64,000 nucleotides of DNA from Paenibacillus sp. cl123. GTDB lineage: Bacteria; Bacillota; Bacilli; Paenibacillales; NBRC-103111. The DNA lies in NCBI RefSeq assembly GCF_900101595.1, contig NZ_FMYY01000001.1:58735-122734 (forward strand), written 5' to 3'. The first letter of the stretch is position 1, and every line of letters starts with the position of its first letter. A program made the translations under genes and the position numbers. Positions 52,326 to 61,266 of this stretch are shown piece by piece. Under the pieces are notes generated by a model that searched no databases, was not told the DNA's origin, and was given only the letters and a program-made list of their open reading frames with translations.

Positions 52326-52982
52326 ATGTTAACGAAAAGCGCAAGTCATGCCAAATGGATCTGTCTCCTTGTGACGATGCTGATCAGCTTGATATGGCTT
52401 GAAGAAAATCGAACGCCACCGATTACCAGCGCAAATCATCAGCCGTTTGCCGTCTCGGGTCCGATCGCAAGTCCGGTAAGCGCCGTCTCGGCTGCCGCAG
52501 GTCAGGAGCCGTCCGGCACGCCTGTAAGGGCTGCGGAAGCGTCCGTGCGAAGGCAGCGGGACTATAAGCTGTTTCCTCGCCAGGACGAGGACCTGTCCAA
52601 GCTTCGCGCCGTTGAGGTAACGGCGACGGGTTATTATGCAGGTCCCGAATCGACGGGAAAGAGGCCGGGACATCCGGAATACGGCGTCACTTACTCCGGC
52701 TTGAAGGTTTCACGCGACTACGGTTCCTTATCTACGATCGCTGCAGACCCGCATATTTTTCCGCTGGGCACGATTCTCTACATCCCGGGTTACGGGTACG
52801 GCGTAGTGGCGGATACCGGAGGAGCAATCAAGGGAAACCGAATCGACTTATATTTCGAAACGAAGGATCAGGTATATAAAGAGTGGGGCAAAAAAACGTT
52901 GAAGGTATTCGTGGTGCGGCTGGGCGACGGCAAGCTGACAGAAACCATGTGGAAGCAGATGAAGGAAGACATGCTTCGATAA
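52326..52982 (+). CDS. Secreted 3D-domain protein (possible cell-wall hydrolase)
   Basis: 218 residues from ATG 52326. N-terminal hydrophobic helix ([15 protein letters not shown]), a Pro/Ala/Ser-rich linker, and a C-terminal 3D domain with [61 protein letters not shown]; the three conserved Asp in ADP, ADTG and IDLYF name the domain. Related to YuiC/YocH/MltA-type enzymes acting on peptidoglycan. Confidence 0.85.
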   Translation: MLTKSASHAKWICLLVTMLISLIWLEENRTPPITSANHQPFAVSGPIASPVSAVSAAAGQEPSGTPVRAAEASVRRQRDYKLFPRQDEDLSKLRAVEVTATGYYAGPESTGKRPGHPEYGVTYSGLKVSRDYGSLSTIAADPHIFPLGTILYIPGYGYGVVADTGGAIKGNRIDLYFETKDQVYKEWGKKTLKVFVVRLGDGKLTETMWKQMKEDMLR

Positions 52983-53022
52983 AACCAAATTTATGATTCA
53001 TAAAATCCCCCCGTATCAGGCC

Positions 53023-53029
53023 ATACTAT
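53023..53029 (+). promoter_or_regulatory. SigG-like -10 element of the spore protein gene
   Basis: CATACTA matches the SigG/SigF -10 consensus exactly, 23 bases upstream of the SASP start; the -35 side (TCATAAA about 18-19 bases before) is weaker. Confidence 0.5.
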
Positions 53030-53051
53030 GGTTGTCGGGGAGGTGATAGCC

Positions 53052-53216
53052 ATGGCGAAAAACAACAAGAACAACAAAAATAACAATCAGCAATATAATG
53101 CCGAGTTTGCCCAAGAAGTTGGTGCGAATCAAGCGAACCAAGTAAACCAAGTAAACCAAGCTCAAAACAACAATGCCGTTAATCAAAATAACGCGGCAAA
53201 CGAAGAACAACAATAA
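53052..53216 (+). CDS. Gamma-type small acid-soluble spore protein
   Basis: 54 residues from ATG 53052 (GGGGAGGTGATAGCC). Asn/Gln-rich with YNAEFAQEVGANQANQVNQ, which resembles the FxTEFASETNAQQVRxQN unit of SspE-type gamma-SASP. Such proteins are amino-acid stores degraded at germination and do not bind DNA. Contains a short direct repeat (GTAAACCAA twice). SigG-like promoter and terminator fit a monocistronic spore gene. Confidence 0.85.
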   Translation: MAKNNKNNKNNNQQYNAEFAQEVGANQANQVNQVNQAQNNNAVNQNNAANEEQQ

Positions 53217-53229
53217 GCTTGTCGATGCG

Positions 53230-53270
53230 AAAAGGAAGCCTTGAGGCGAAAGCCCGGGTTTCCTTTTTTA
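53230..53270 (+). terminator. Terminator of the spore protein gene
   Basis: AAAAGGAAGCC (53230-53240) pairs with GG-G-TTTCCTTTT (53256-53267), continuing in T. Confidence 0.8.
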
Positions 53271-53337
53271 AGAGTATCTTCCTCGAAGGCTTTGATCAGC
53301 AGCTTTTCTTGGCGAGGAAAGGGGGAAGGAAAATCGT

Positions 53338-53751
53338 ATGGTGCCATTGGATTCGAAGCTTGCGGGGATAGAGGAGCCTTACGACAAAGCTGCGGGCGTA
53401 CTGCAGGAGTTCGAGTTTTCGCTTGGCGGCAACTGGGATTATGAGCACGGCTGCTTCGACAGGTCTCTGGACGAAGGCCATAAGGTGTGGCTGCGCATCC
53501 CGTTCGAAGTGACTCATGGCGTGCTGGAGGGCGAGAACGGGGGAGTCGGCACGGTCATTCAGCTTGGCTCGCCGTTCGTGCTTAAGCATCTGTATAATGA
53601 AGGCTTGGATGAGGAAGCCCAGGTGCGCGTCGTCAGCGCGCTGTTCGATCAGTTCCAGGAGCCTGTCGATAAGGATGCGCCCGTGGAGGGAGAATGGGTC
53701 GATCAGGCGAAGCTGGTGCTGAAGGAAGTGGAAAGCCGCTGGCTGCAATAA
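53338..53751 (+). CDS. YugN-like family protein
   Basis: 137 residues. MVPLDSKLAGIEEPYDKAAGVLQEFEFSLGGNWDYEHGCFDRSLDE (1-46) and KVWLRIPFEVTHGVLE are the pattern of the YugN-like family of Bacillales, cytosolic and uncharacterised. ATG 53338 follows AAAGGGGGAAGG. A terminator lies at 53768. Confidence 0.8.
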   Translation: MVPLDSKLAGIEEPYDKAAGVLQEFEFSLGGNWDYEHGCFDRSLDEGHKVWLRIPFEVTHGVLEGENGGVGTVIQLGSPFVLKHLYNEGLDEEAQVRVVSALFDQFQEPVDKDAPVEGEWVDQAKLVLKEVESRWLQ

Positions 53752-53767
53752 GCAGAAGCCGATCAGG

Positions 53768-53802
53768 AAGACCTCGGGACTGACGTTCCCTTGGTCTTTT
53801 TT
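53768..53802 (+). terminator. Terminator of the YugN-like gene
   Basis: AAGACC..CGGGA (53768-53779) pairs with TCCC..GGTCTT (53787-53798), then TTTT. Confidence 0.85.
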
Positions 53803-53849
53803 GTCATGATGAAAGGAAAATGGGGTTATTTCGTGCTGTCTTGACAGGT

Positions 53850-53906
53850 TTTAACTTCGTTTTATGTTTCTTTAAGGTTGTTTTAAGGTTACAGGTTCAA
53901 TATATA
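53850..53906 (+). promoter_or_regulatory. htrA promoter with four in-phase direct repeats
   Basis: TTTAACTT (53850), TTTATGTT (53861), TTTAAGGTT (53871) and TTTAAGGTT (53882): steps 11, 10, 11. The -35 TTGTTT (53878-53883) and -10 TATATA (53901-53906), 17 bases apart, overlap the last two. Layout typical of OmpR-family regulator sites. Confidence 0.75.
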
Positions 53907-53980
53907 GACAAGAGCAAAAACTTAGCGCTAGCGCACTCGCAGATGACTATTTCCGATTATTGAAACGGAGGTAAGGCACG

Positions 53981-55600
53981 ATGGAAAGCAATAATAACAA
54001 TAATAACCATAATTCCAATAACTCGGGCGGCTCGTACAACCCGTTCAACGATTTCTTCCGCCAGCAAGGTGGAGAGCAGGGGCATGCCGAATCGGGAGTT
54101 GGAGCTTCGGATGGACGCGAAAAGGCGATGCGAGAAGAGGCGCCCGGTTCGCCGGAGCAGACGGACGAGCGGGCGGAGAAATCCTCCCATTACTTCGCCT
54201 ACGGCCCGTATCAGCGTGGGGCAGCGGATACGACCTCCAGCGACAGCGCCGGCTCATCGCCGGTCGAGGTGACGCCGCCCAAGCCGGTTCGTCCTCTGTA
54301 TATGGGCGACGGCAACAATCCCGGTCCGGGTCAATGGCAATTCTCCAAGCCGGAGAAAAAAAGCAGCGGCTTCCGCAGCCTGTTTGCCTCCTTCATGGCG
54401 GGCGTCGTGGTCGTCGGGGCGTTGATGTTCGCTTCCGACAAAATGAACCTGTTTACCGGCGCTGAAGGTGTGATGGCCGGACCGGGCGGAGGCGGAGCCT
54501 CAGCGGCGGCGCCAGCCGCAGGCAGCGGCGCCGTCCGTCCTACCGCGCTGGATATGTCGCGGCCTAATAATATTGCGGCTATCGTGGAGCAGTCGAGCCC
54601 TGCGGTCGTGAAGATCGAGACGAAGGTCAAAGCCAAAAGCTCGCGCGGCGGCAGCTCATTCTTCAACGATCCGTTCTTCCGCCAGTTCTTCGGCGATGAT
54701 TTCGGTTCTTCGCCGCAGGATCAGAACCAAGGCGGCCAGCTGCAGCCCGGAGGGATGGGAACAGGCTTTATTTTTGAGAAATCCGGCTATATTCTGACCA
54801 ATGAGCATGTTATCGACGGCGCCGACGAGATCTGGGTATATGTGCAGGATCACAAGGAGCCGTTCAAGGCGGAGCTGCTTGGCAACAGCTACGATCTGGA
54901 CTTGGCCGCGCTGAAGATTACGCCGGAGAGCGGCAAGGAATTCCCGACGCTGCCGCTGGGAAGCGCCGACGATCTGAGAGAAGGGGACTGGGTGGTCGCT
55001 ATCGGCAACCCTTACGGCTTCGATCATACGGTAACCGTGGGCGTACTAAGCGCCAAGGAGCGTCCGATCAGCATTCCGGACGCCAACGGCACTCGCAACT
55101 ATAAGCATCTGCTGCAGACGGACGCTTCGATTAACCCCGGCAACTCCGGCGGCCCGCTGTTGAACTTGAACGGGGAAGTTATCGGCATCAATACGGCGGT
55201 GAGCGCTCAAGCGCAAGGCATCGGCTTCGCCATCCCGACGAGCACGATCTCCTCGGTGCTGGAGAATCTGAAAAACAATGTGAAGATTCCGAAGGAGCCT
55301 GTTCCTTATGTAGGGATCTCCATGGCGGACATCGACAAGGAATGGGTAGCTGAGCTGAAGCTGGAAAACAACGAAGGGGCGATCGTCTCGCAAGTCGAGC
55401 GCAAGAGCCCGGCCTTCGCCGCCGGCATTCGTCCTTATGATGTTATCGTCGACCTGAACGGCACGAAGGTGAAAACCCCGGCTGAGGTGAGCGAGACCAT
55501 CAAAAAGATGAAGGTCGGAGATAAAGTGACGATCGGCATTATGCGCGACGGCAAGAAGCAAAGCATCGAGGTTACGATCGGCAACCGGAATGCCGAGTAA
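53981..55600 (+). CDS. htrA: HtrA-like membrane-anchored serine protease
   Basis: 539 residues. Asn/His-rich and charged cytosolic N-terminal 125 residues, one transmembrane helix (about 130-152), a Gly/Ala linker, then a trypsin-like domain with the triad His276 (LTNEHVID), Asp307 (YDLDLAALK) and Ser389 (NPGNSGGPL), and a C-terminal PDZ domain (about 440-535). A degradase/chaperone for misfolded exported proteins. Followed by a terminator and then by a two-component pair. Confidence 0.95.
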   Translation: MESNNNNNNHNSNNSGGSYNPFNDFFRQQGGEQGHAESGVGASDGREKAMREEAPGSPEQTDERAEKSSHYFAYGPYQRGAADTTSSDSAGSSPVEVTPPKPVRPLYMGDGNNPGPGQWQFSKPEKKSSGFRSLFASFMAGVVVVGALMFASDKMNLFTGAEGVMAGPGGGGASAAAPAAGSGAVRPTALDMSRPNNIAAIVEQSSPAVVKIETKVKAKSSRGGSSFFNDPFFRQFFGDDFGSSPQDQNQGGQLQPGGMGTGFIFEKSGYILTNEHVIDGADEIWVYVQDHKEPFKAELLGNSYDLDLAALKITPESGKEFPTLPLGSADDLREGDWVVAIGNPYGFDHTVTVGVLSAKERPISIPDANGTRNYKHLLQTDASINPGNSGGPLLNLNGEVIGINTAVSAQAQGIGFAIPTSTISSVLENLKNNVKIPKEPVPYVGISMADIDKEWVAELKLENNEGAIVSQVERKSPAFAAGIRPYDVIVDLNGTKVKTPAEVSETIKKMKVGDKVTIGIMRDGKKQSIEVTIGNRNAE

Positions 55601-55612
55601 ACCGGCATACAG

Positions 55613-55653
55613 GAAGCAGGGCTCTCACGCAGGATGCCCTGCTTCTTTTTTTT
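55613..55653 (+). terminator. Terminator of htrA
   Basis: GAAGCAGGGC (55613-55622) pairs with GCCCTGCTTC (55636-55645), then eight T; separates htrA from the two-component genes. Confidence 0.93.
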
Positions 55654-55735
55654 GAAGAATGCCGGAAGCCGAGCGGCGATTAGATTCCAGGGGCTCTTTT
55701 CGTTACAATGAGGATATAAGGAAGGTGAAGCGCGC

Positions 55736-56428
55736 GTGCGAGAGAAAATATTGGTGATCGACGATGATGAGAAAATAACGTCCATGCTCCGCAGGAGTTT
55801 GGCCTTCGAAGGATATTCCGTCCTGACGGCCAATCATGGCATGGACGGCTTGAAGCAGATCCTCGAACATGAGCCCGATGTCGTCATCGTGGATGTGATG
55901 ATGCCGCAATTGGACGGCTGGGAGGTTGTCCGCCGCATCCGGGAGGGCGGCTCGGAGGTGCCCGTGCTGATGCTGACGGCCAAGGATGAGGTGAGCGACA
56001 GGGTGAAGGGGCTGGATCTCGGCGCCGACGATTACCTCGTCAAGCCGTTCGCGCTGGAGGAGCTGCTGGCCCGCGTCCGTGTACTGCTTAGGCGCAAGAC
56101 TGCGGATAAGACGGAAGCTTCGACGAACAAGCTGCAGTACCAGGATGTGTTTATGGATCTGGATACCCGAGAGGTGTTCAGGGGCGGGCAGCGGATCGAG
56201 CTGACGACCAAGGAATTCGATCTGCTTCATCTGTTCTTGCAGAATCCGCGCCGCGTGCTGTCCAGAGACATTATTATGGAGAAAATATGGGGTTATGATT
56301 ACAGCGGAGAGTCCAACGTGCTTGAGGTATATATTGCGCTGCTCAGGCAAAAAACAGAGGAGCACGGACATAAGCGGATCATCATCACGGTTCGCGGCGC
56401 GGGGTACGTGCTAAGAGGAGAGGCTTGA
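55736..56428 (+). CDS. OmpR-family response regulator
   Basis: 230 residues: receiver domain with acidic pocket DDDE, phosphoacceptor Asp53 (VVIVDVMMPQLDG), Thr in MLTAKDE and Lys in VKPFALEEL, then a winged-helix C-terminal domain (VFRGGQRIELTTKEFDLLHLFLQNPRRVLSRDIIMEKIWGYDY). GTG start at 55736 with GAAGGTGA. With the kinase two bases downstream and htrA upstream it resembles CssRS, the secretion-stress system; it probably binds the repeats at 53850. Confidence 0.93.
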   Translation: MREKILVIDDDEKITSMLRRSLAFEGYSVLTANHGMDGLKQILEHEPDVVIVDVMMPQLDGWEVVRRIREGGSEVPVLMLTAKDEVSDRVKGLDLGADDYLVKPFALEELLARVRVLLRRKTADKTEASTNKLQYQDVFMDLDTREVFRGGQRIELTTKEFDLLHLFLQNPRRVLSRDIIMEKIWGYDYSGESNVLEVYIALLRQKTEEHGHKRIIITVRGAGYVLRGEA

Positions 56429-56429
56429 C

Positions 56430-57977
56430 ATGTCGATTCGCTTGCGCCTGACACTATGGTACACCGGGATTTTGACGGCAACTCTCTTTGTGCTGGCGCT
56501 CGGGCTTTATTTCTACATGAACTACATTATTTTTACGGGGCTTCGCCCGGACCTGAAGGAAGAGGCGAATTACGTGCTGCCGCGGATCAAGGCGCTGCCC
56601 ACCGTCTCTTCCCAAGGGTTCGGCTTTAACTTCGAGCTGTCAGGACGCAACTCGATACGCAGCAGCAAGCTGCTTATTCAGGTGGTCAATCTGCAGGACG
56701 GACGCAAGTTTCGTTCGGATGAGCTGATCGACGCGGGACTGGAATTTCCCGGGGTGAACGACAAGAAGGTGGCCTGCGTGCTGGCCGGTGACAGCGATTG
56801 CCTGTACGAGAAGGTCCGGATCAAAGGCTACGACTTCCTGCTCTACAACGCGCCGGTCTATGCTTCTACCTTTTTCGGTGTGCAGGACCAGCCGATCGGG
56901 ATGATGCAAGCGGCCTTCTTCATCGGGCATTACGAGCAATTATTCGGCAAGCTGCGGCTGGTGCTGACCGTTACGATGCTGCTGGGCATCGTGCTGGCGG
57001 CTTCGATCGGCTGGTTCCTCGCCCGAAAGGCACTGCGTCCTATCGAGCAGGTCATAGCGGCGACCAATCAGATCGAGAAGGGCGCCGATCTGCAGCGGCG
57101 CATCGAATACAAGGGGCCGGGGGACGAAATAGGCGTGCTGACCGAGACGATCAACGGCATGCTGGGCCGGCTTCAGGGCGCGTACCGGGAGATGGAGGAG
57201 GCTTATGCGGCGCAGCGGCGGTTTGTATCCGATGCGTCGCATGAGCTGAGGACCCCATTGACGACGATCCGGGGCAATGTGGAGCTGCTGGAGAAGATGT
57301 GGAAGCAAACTCAGCGGCAGCAGGAGGAGGCCCGGACGATGCCCGCCATCGAGCTGAGCCTGGAGGCGATGCGCGACATCTCGGACGAAGCCGAGCGCAT
57401 GTCCCGGCTTGTCAACGATCTGCTGGCGCTGGCCAGGGCGGATGCGGGCTTCCAGATGACGAGGCAGCAGCTGGAGCTTAAGCCGCTGCTCGAGGATGTA
57501 GCGCGCAAGGCGTCCATGCTGCCCCGGACCTCGACCTGGACGGTGGGCGATCTGAGCGATGCGGAAGGGACTTTTATTTACGGCAATCCGGATTATATGC
57601 AGCAGCTGCTGTTCATCTTTATCGAGAACGCCTTCAAGTATACGGAGAAGGGCAGCGTTCGTTTGGAAACAAGGCGTCATGACGGCCAGATCGGAATCTG
57701 CATCCAGGATACGGGCATCGGGATGGATAAGGATGAGGTGCCGCATATTTTCGACCGGTTCTACCGGGCCGATATCTCCCGCGGGCAGAAGACGGGGATA
57801 GGACTCGGCTTGTCCATCGCCAAGTGGATTATCGATGAGCATGAAGGCTCGATCGAGGTGACGACGCGCAAGGGAGAGGGCACCGCCTTCGTGATCTGGT
57901 TTCCGATTACGCCAAGCGCCGTCTCAGGGAGCAGCGAATCGTCCACCCATTTCCTCTCTGACGGGAATCGGGTATAA
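56430..57977 (+). CDS. Sensor histidine kinase
   Basis: 515 residues: TM1 about 8-34, an extracytoplasmic region of about 140 residues, TM2 about 178-198, HAMP (about 200-250), HisKA with His271 ([17 protein letters not shown]), and an HATPase domain ([14 protein letters not shown]-box, [23 protein letters not shown]). The extracytoplasmic part contains two Cys ([15 protein letters not shown]) that could form a disulfide. GAGGAGAGG precedes the ATG. Probably senses envelope or secretion stress together with the regulator. Confidence 0.93.
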   Translation: MSIRLRLTLWYTGILTATLFVLALGLYFYMNYIIFTGLRPDLKEEANYVLPRIKALPTVSSQGFGFNFELSGRNSIRSSKLLIQVVNLQDGRKFRSDELIDAGLEFPGVNDKKVACVLAGDSDCLYEKVRIKGYDFLLYNAPVYASTFFGVQDQPIGMMQAAFFIGHYEQLFGKLRLVLTVTMLLGIVLAASIGWFLARKALRPIEQVIAATNQIEKGADLQRRIEYKGPGDEIGVLTETINGMLGRLQGAYREMEEAYAAQRRFVSDASHELRTPLTTIRGNVELLEKMWKQTQRQQEEARTMPAIELSLEAMRDISDEAERMSRLVNDLLALARADAGFQMTRQQLELKPLLEDVARKASMLPRTSTWTVGDLSDAEGTFIYGNPDYMQQLLFIFIENAFKYTEKGSVRLETRRHDGQIGICIQDTGIGMDKDEVPHIFDRFYRADISRGQKTGIGLGLSIAKWIIDEHEGSIEVTTRKGEGTAFVIWFPITPSAVSGSSESSTHFLSDGNRV

Positions 57978-58014
57978 TGGAGTGACAGACTATTTTCGAC
58001 AGGCGGTGCGAGGC

Positions 58015-58971
58015 ATGGACGTCATCAGAATTTCTCCCAGAGGTTACTGCTACGGAGTCGTGGATGCGATGAAGCTGGCTATGCAGACGGCTCAAAATTT
58101 TAATTTGCCGAGGCCGGTTTATATATTGGGCATGATCGTTCATAATGCTCACGTGACCGATTTTTTCGAGAAGGAAGGCATCATCACCTTGGATGGGCCG
58201 AACCGGCTGGACATTTTGGAGCAAATCACGGAGGGCACCGTTATATTCACGGCGCATGGGGTATCTCCGGAAGTGCGCCGCCGTGCCAGGGAGCGCGGGT
58301 TATCCATCGTGGATGCGACCTGCCCGGATGTCACGAAGACGCATGATCTGATCAAGGAGAAAACGGCCGAGGACTATCATATTATTTATATCGGCAAGAA
58401 AGGCCATCCTGAGCCTGAGGGAGCGATCGGCGTGGCTCCGGAGAGGGTGCATCTGATCGAAAGCCTCCAGGATATTGACCATTTGGAGCTGTCATCGGAG
58501 AAAATCGTTATTACGAACCAGACGACGATGTCTCAGTGGGACATCAAGCATATTATGAACCGGCTGCTGGAGAAGTTCCCGCGGGCGGAGATTCATAACG
58601 AGATTTGCCTGGCTACTCAAGTGCGCCAAGAGGCGGTGGCAGAGCAGGCGAAGGATGCGGATCTGGTCATCGTCGTAGGAGACCCGCGCAGCAACAACTC
58701 CAACAGGCTGGCTCAGGTGTCGGAGGAGATTGCCGGCGTCAAGGCTTACCGGATCGGAGATATATCCGAGCTGAAGCGCGAATGGCTGGCTCCCGTGCGC
58801 CGGGTAGGCGTTACTTCGGGCGCTTCGACACCGACTCCGATTACGAAGGAAGTTATCGATTATCTGGAAAATTACCGGGAGGAAGATTCCTCGACTTGGG
58901 AAATACGCAGAACCGTCAATATGGACCGTCTGATTCCAGCAGTCCGAACGAAAGCCGGCAAAACAGACTGA
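58015..58971 (+). CDS. ispH: 4-hydroxy-3-methylbut-2-enyl diphosphate reductase
   Basis: 318 residues from ATG 58015; a GTG at 57982 would add residues not usual for the family. Last step of the MEP route, making IPP and DMAPP with a [4Fe-4S] cluster. Ligands Cys12 ([11 protein letters not shown]), Cys103 ([11 protein letters not shown]) and Cys198 ([13 protein letters not shown]) are all present, plus SNNSNRL and [14 protein letters not shown]. It follows the kinase gene by 37 bases. Confidence 0.95.
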   Translation: MDVIRISPRGYCYGVVDAMKLAMQTAQNFNLPRPVYILGMIVHNAHVTDFFEKEGIITLDGPNRLDILEQITEGTVIFTAHGVSPEVRRRARERGLSIVDATCPDVTKTHDLIKEKTAEDYHIIYIGKKGHPEPEGAIGVAPERVHLIESLQDIDHLELSSEKIVITNQTTMSQWDIKHIMNRLLEKFPRAEIHNEICLATQVRQEAVAEQAKDADLVIVVGDPRSNNSNRLAQVSEEIAGVKAYRIGDISELKREWLAPVRRVGVTSGASTPTPITKEVIDYLENYREEDSSTWEIRRTVNMDRLIPAVRTKAGKTD

Positions 58972-58996
58972 TCAGGAAAGAAAGGGATACAGGCCT

Positions 58997-59515
58997 ATGC
59001 GCACAGCTGCGAAACCGAGAGACAAGTTCCGACTTCATTCCATGGGCCGCTGGTTCAAATACAAGTATGTGCTGCTGATTCGCGCCAAAGGCGGACCCGC
59101 AATGGTCGCCATGGGCTTCTCCATCGGATTGTTCGTGGAGATGTTCACCCTGCCTACGGCCGGCCTGGCTTTCTTTCTCATCTTTCCGCTGGTGTATGTG
59201 CTGAGAGGAAGTGTAGCCGCTGCGCTGATCGGCTTCGTATTCGGCAAGGTGATCTATATCCCTTTCTCCTTCCTTCATCGGGAGGTCGGAGGGCTCGTGA
59301 TGCCGCACCGCATTAACGGCCAGTGGCTCCAGATGCTCCCGCACTGGCTGGATTCGTTCATCCGGTTTAATCTGAAGCTGTTTGTCGGGGGAGTCATCGA
59401 CGGGTTGGTTCTCGGCCTTATCGTTTATTTTCCGATCAGATGGGCGCTGGAGTGGTTTCATCAGAAGCGCAAGGAGAAGCGGCAGAGGCGCAAGGAACAG
59501 CTGCTGCCGAGCTAG
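58997..59515 (+). CDS. DUF2062 membrane protein
   Basis: 172 residues. KYVLLIRAKGGPAMVAMGFSIGLFVEMFTLPTAGLAFFLIFPLVYVLRG near the N-terminus with three to four transmembrane helices and a basic C-terminal tail (HQKRKEKRQRRKEQ) match DUF2062. Function unknown; often annotated without role. It is 25 bases after ispH. Confidence 0.8.
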   Translation: MRTAAKPRDKFRLHSMGRWFKYKYVLLIRAKGGPAMVAMGFSIGLFVEMFTLPTAGLAFFLIFPLVYVLRGSVAAALIGFVFGKVIYIPFSFLHREVGGLVMPHRINGQWLQMLPHWLDSFIRFNLKLFVGGVIDGLVLGLIVYFPIRWALEWFHQKRKEKRQRRKEQLLPS

Positions 59516-59569
59516 TTTGCCTGCCTGAGCTTAGTCTTAAGGCTTAAGTCACATATTTATCGATACAAG

Positions 59570-59595
59570 GAAGCTCCCGGCGGGGCTTCTTTTTT
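59570..59595 (+). terminator. Terminator after the DUF2062 gene
   Basis: GAAGCTCC (59570-59577) pairs with GGGGCTTC (59582-59589), one mismatch, then six T. Confidence 0.85.
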
Positions 59596-59826
59596 GCGCA
59601 GCAGAACGTTTGATATCCTTATGGAACGAAGCATAGGGGAAGAGGATTTTTTTTAAAGCGTTATCCAGAAGTTTCGCCGCGTCCATTCAAATGGGACATG
59701 ACTTCAAGAGCGGTTGGAACCGCAAATCCATTCCCCCACGCACCAAAGGAGGGAGCCATACGCAGAGGGGAGTGAGACAAGACGCAGAGAGCAGAGAGTG
59801 GGGGGACACCTATCCGCAAGAAACGC
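59596..59826. other. Intergenic region before aroF
   Basis: No gene. Contains GCGGTTGGAACCGC (59710-59723), a perfect six-base-arm palindrome around GG, and a G-rich stretch with no coding pattern. Confidence 0.5.
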
Positions 59827-59856
59827 TTGACGCTAGGCCGGATAGCAGTATATAAT
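59827..59856 (+). promoter_or_regulatory. SigA promoter of aroF
   Basis: TTGACG (59827-59832), 18-base spacer, TATAAT (59851-59856), about 100 bases before the start. Confidence 0.75.
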
Positions 59857-59959
59857 CACTTTAACGATTAAAAGCTTAAAAGCGAATAAGCGTTGAAGCG
59901 TCTAAGTAATGAATTCTTGTCCGATTCCGATTTCCGATTTTAGAAAGGATGGATATCCA

Positions 59960-60997
59960 ATGATCGCAATTCTGTCTAACAAAACACCCGAAGAGCGCGT
60001 TCTGGAAGTCGTTCATTATATTGAAAAGCATGGCGTGCAGGCGCATGTTTCCCGAGGCGTGGACCGGACGGTCATCGGCATTATCGGGACGGCCAGCCCT
60101 GTCCTGGCCGAGCAGCTTCGCCAGCTGTCAGGCGTGGAGCAGGTTGTGAAAATTTCGAAGTCCTATAAGCTGGCCAGCCGCGATTTTCATCCTGACCCGA
60201 CGGTTATCAAGATTAAGGATGTGGAAATTGGCGGCGATCAACTGGTCGTGATGGGAGGCCCTTGTGCGGTGGAATCGCCCGAGCAGATCGACGAGATTGC
60301 CCGGCTGGTCAAGGCTAGCGGGGCGCAGGTGCTGCGGGGCGGAGCGTTCAAGCCGAGAACAGGGCCATACAGCTTCCAGGGCGTAGGAGTGGAAGGGCTC
60401 GTCATGATGGCGGAAGCGGGACGCAAGCACGGAGTGCTGACGATTACGGAGGTCATGACGCCGGAATATGTGGACGTATGCGCGGAATACGCGGATATTC
60501 TTCAAGTGGGTACGCGCAATATGCAGAACTTTGATCTGCTCCGCAAGCTGGGGACGATCCAGACCCCGGTGCTGCTGAAGAGGGGCTTCAGCGCGACGTA
60601 TGACGAGTTTCTGAATGCGGCGGAATATATTCTTGCGGGAGGGAATCCGAACGTTATGCTCTGTGAGCGCGGAATCCGAACGTTCGAGACATATACGCGC
60701 AATACGCTGGATCTGGCCGCCATTCCGGTGCTGCAATCGCTTAGCCATCTGCCGGTCATCTCGGACCCGAGTCATGGCACCGGGCGCCGTGAACTGGTCG
60801 AGCCGATGAGCAAGGCGTCGGTCGCGGCAGGGGCGAACGGGCTGATCGTCGAGATGCACACCGACCCGGATAACTCGATGACCGGAGACGGGGTCCAGTC
60901 GCTGTTCCCGGACCAGTTTGCCCGTCTGATGCAGGATTTGGAGCAGCTTGCGCCGCTTTGCGGGAAGCGGTTCGATACGCGCAAGCAGCCTGTGTAG
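59960..60997 (+). CDS. aroF: DAHP synthase (3-deoxy-7-phosphoheptulonate synthase), AroF-I type
   Basis: 345 residues from ATG 59960 (AAAGGA). First step of the shikimate pathway. An N-terminal ferredoxin/ACT-like regulatory domain (1-70, MIAILSNKTPEERVLEVV) precedes the TIM-barrel catalytic domain with GGPCAVES, RGGAFKPRTGPYSFQG, QVGTRNMQN, SDPSHGTGRRELVEPMSKA and EMHTDP. The N-terminal domain is the allosteric type found in Thermotoga-like enzymes, inhibited by Tyr/Phe. Confidence 0.94.
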   Translation: MIAILSNKTPEERVLEVVHYIEKHGVQAHVSRGVDRTVIGIIGTASPVLAEQLRQLSGVEQVVKISKSYKLASRDFHPDPTVIKIKDVEIGGDQLVVMGGPCAVESPEQIDEIARLVKASGAQVLRGGAFKPRTGPYSFQGVGVEGLVMMAEAGRKHGVLTITEVMTPEYVDVCAEYADILQVGTRNMQNFDLLRKLGTIQTPVLLKRGFSATYDEFLNAAEYILAGGNPNVMLCERGIRTFETYTRNTLDLAAIPVLQSLSHLPVISDPSHGTGRRELVEPMSKASVAAGANGLIVEMHTDPDNSMTGDGVQSLFPDQFARLMQDLEQLAPLCGKRFDTRKQPV

Positions 60998-61035
60998 ATA
61001 ACGGAAGGCCATGATATTCGGTTTTGCCAATGGAT

Positions 61036-61081
61036 GAACTTGATGCTGCCTAGGGGAGAGGCGGCGTCAAGTTCTTTATTT
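61036..61081 (+). terminator. Terminator of aroF
   Basis: Fifteen-base arms (61036-61050 and 61060-61074) pair with one mismatch, then TTATTTTT. Confidence 0.88.
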
Positions 61082-61111
61082 TTGTCGGAACTGTGAACGT
61101 ATTTGTTCGAG

Positions 61112-61150
61112 TGTGAGAATACCTCACATATCCATAAAAAATACCTTACA
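61112..61150 (+). promoter_or_regulatory. GlnR/TnrA-like boxes upstream of glnA
   Basis: TGTGAGAATACCTCACA (61112-61128) fits the TGTNAN-N5-NTNACA pattern with perfect arms. A second, half-conserved site ATAAAAAATACCTTACA (61134-61150) begins 22 bases later. Both lie upstream of the -35. Confidence 0.75.
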
Positions 61151-61156
61151 TAAGTA

Positions 61157-61186
61157 TTGACGATTCTCGTCGATAAGTTTTATAAT
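61157..61186 (+). promoter_or_regulatory. SigA promoter of glnA
   Basis: TTGACG (61157-61162), 18-base spacer, TATAAT (61181-61186). Confidence 0.75.
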
Positions 61187-61266
61187 AACCACATATTCAA
61201 GAGAAAACTTGAACAATGAGCGATCGAACAGCCTGAAATGTTCGGAATTTAGGAGGTAGGCAGTCT

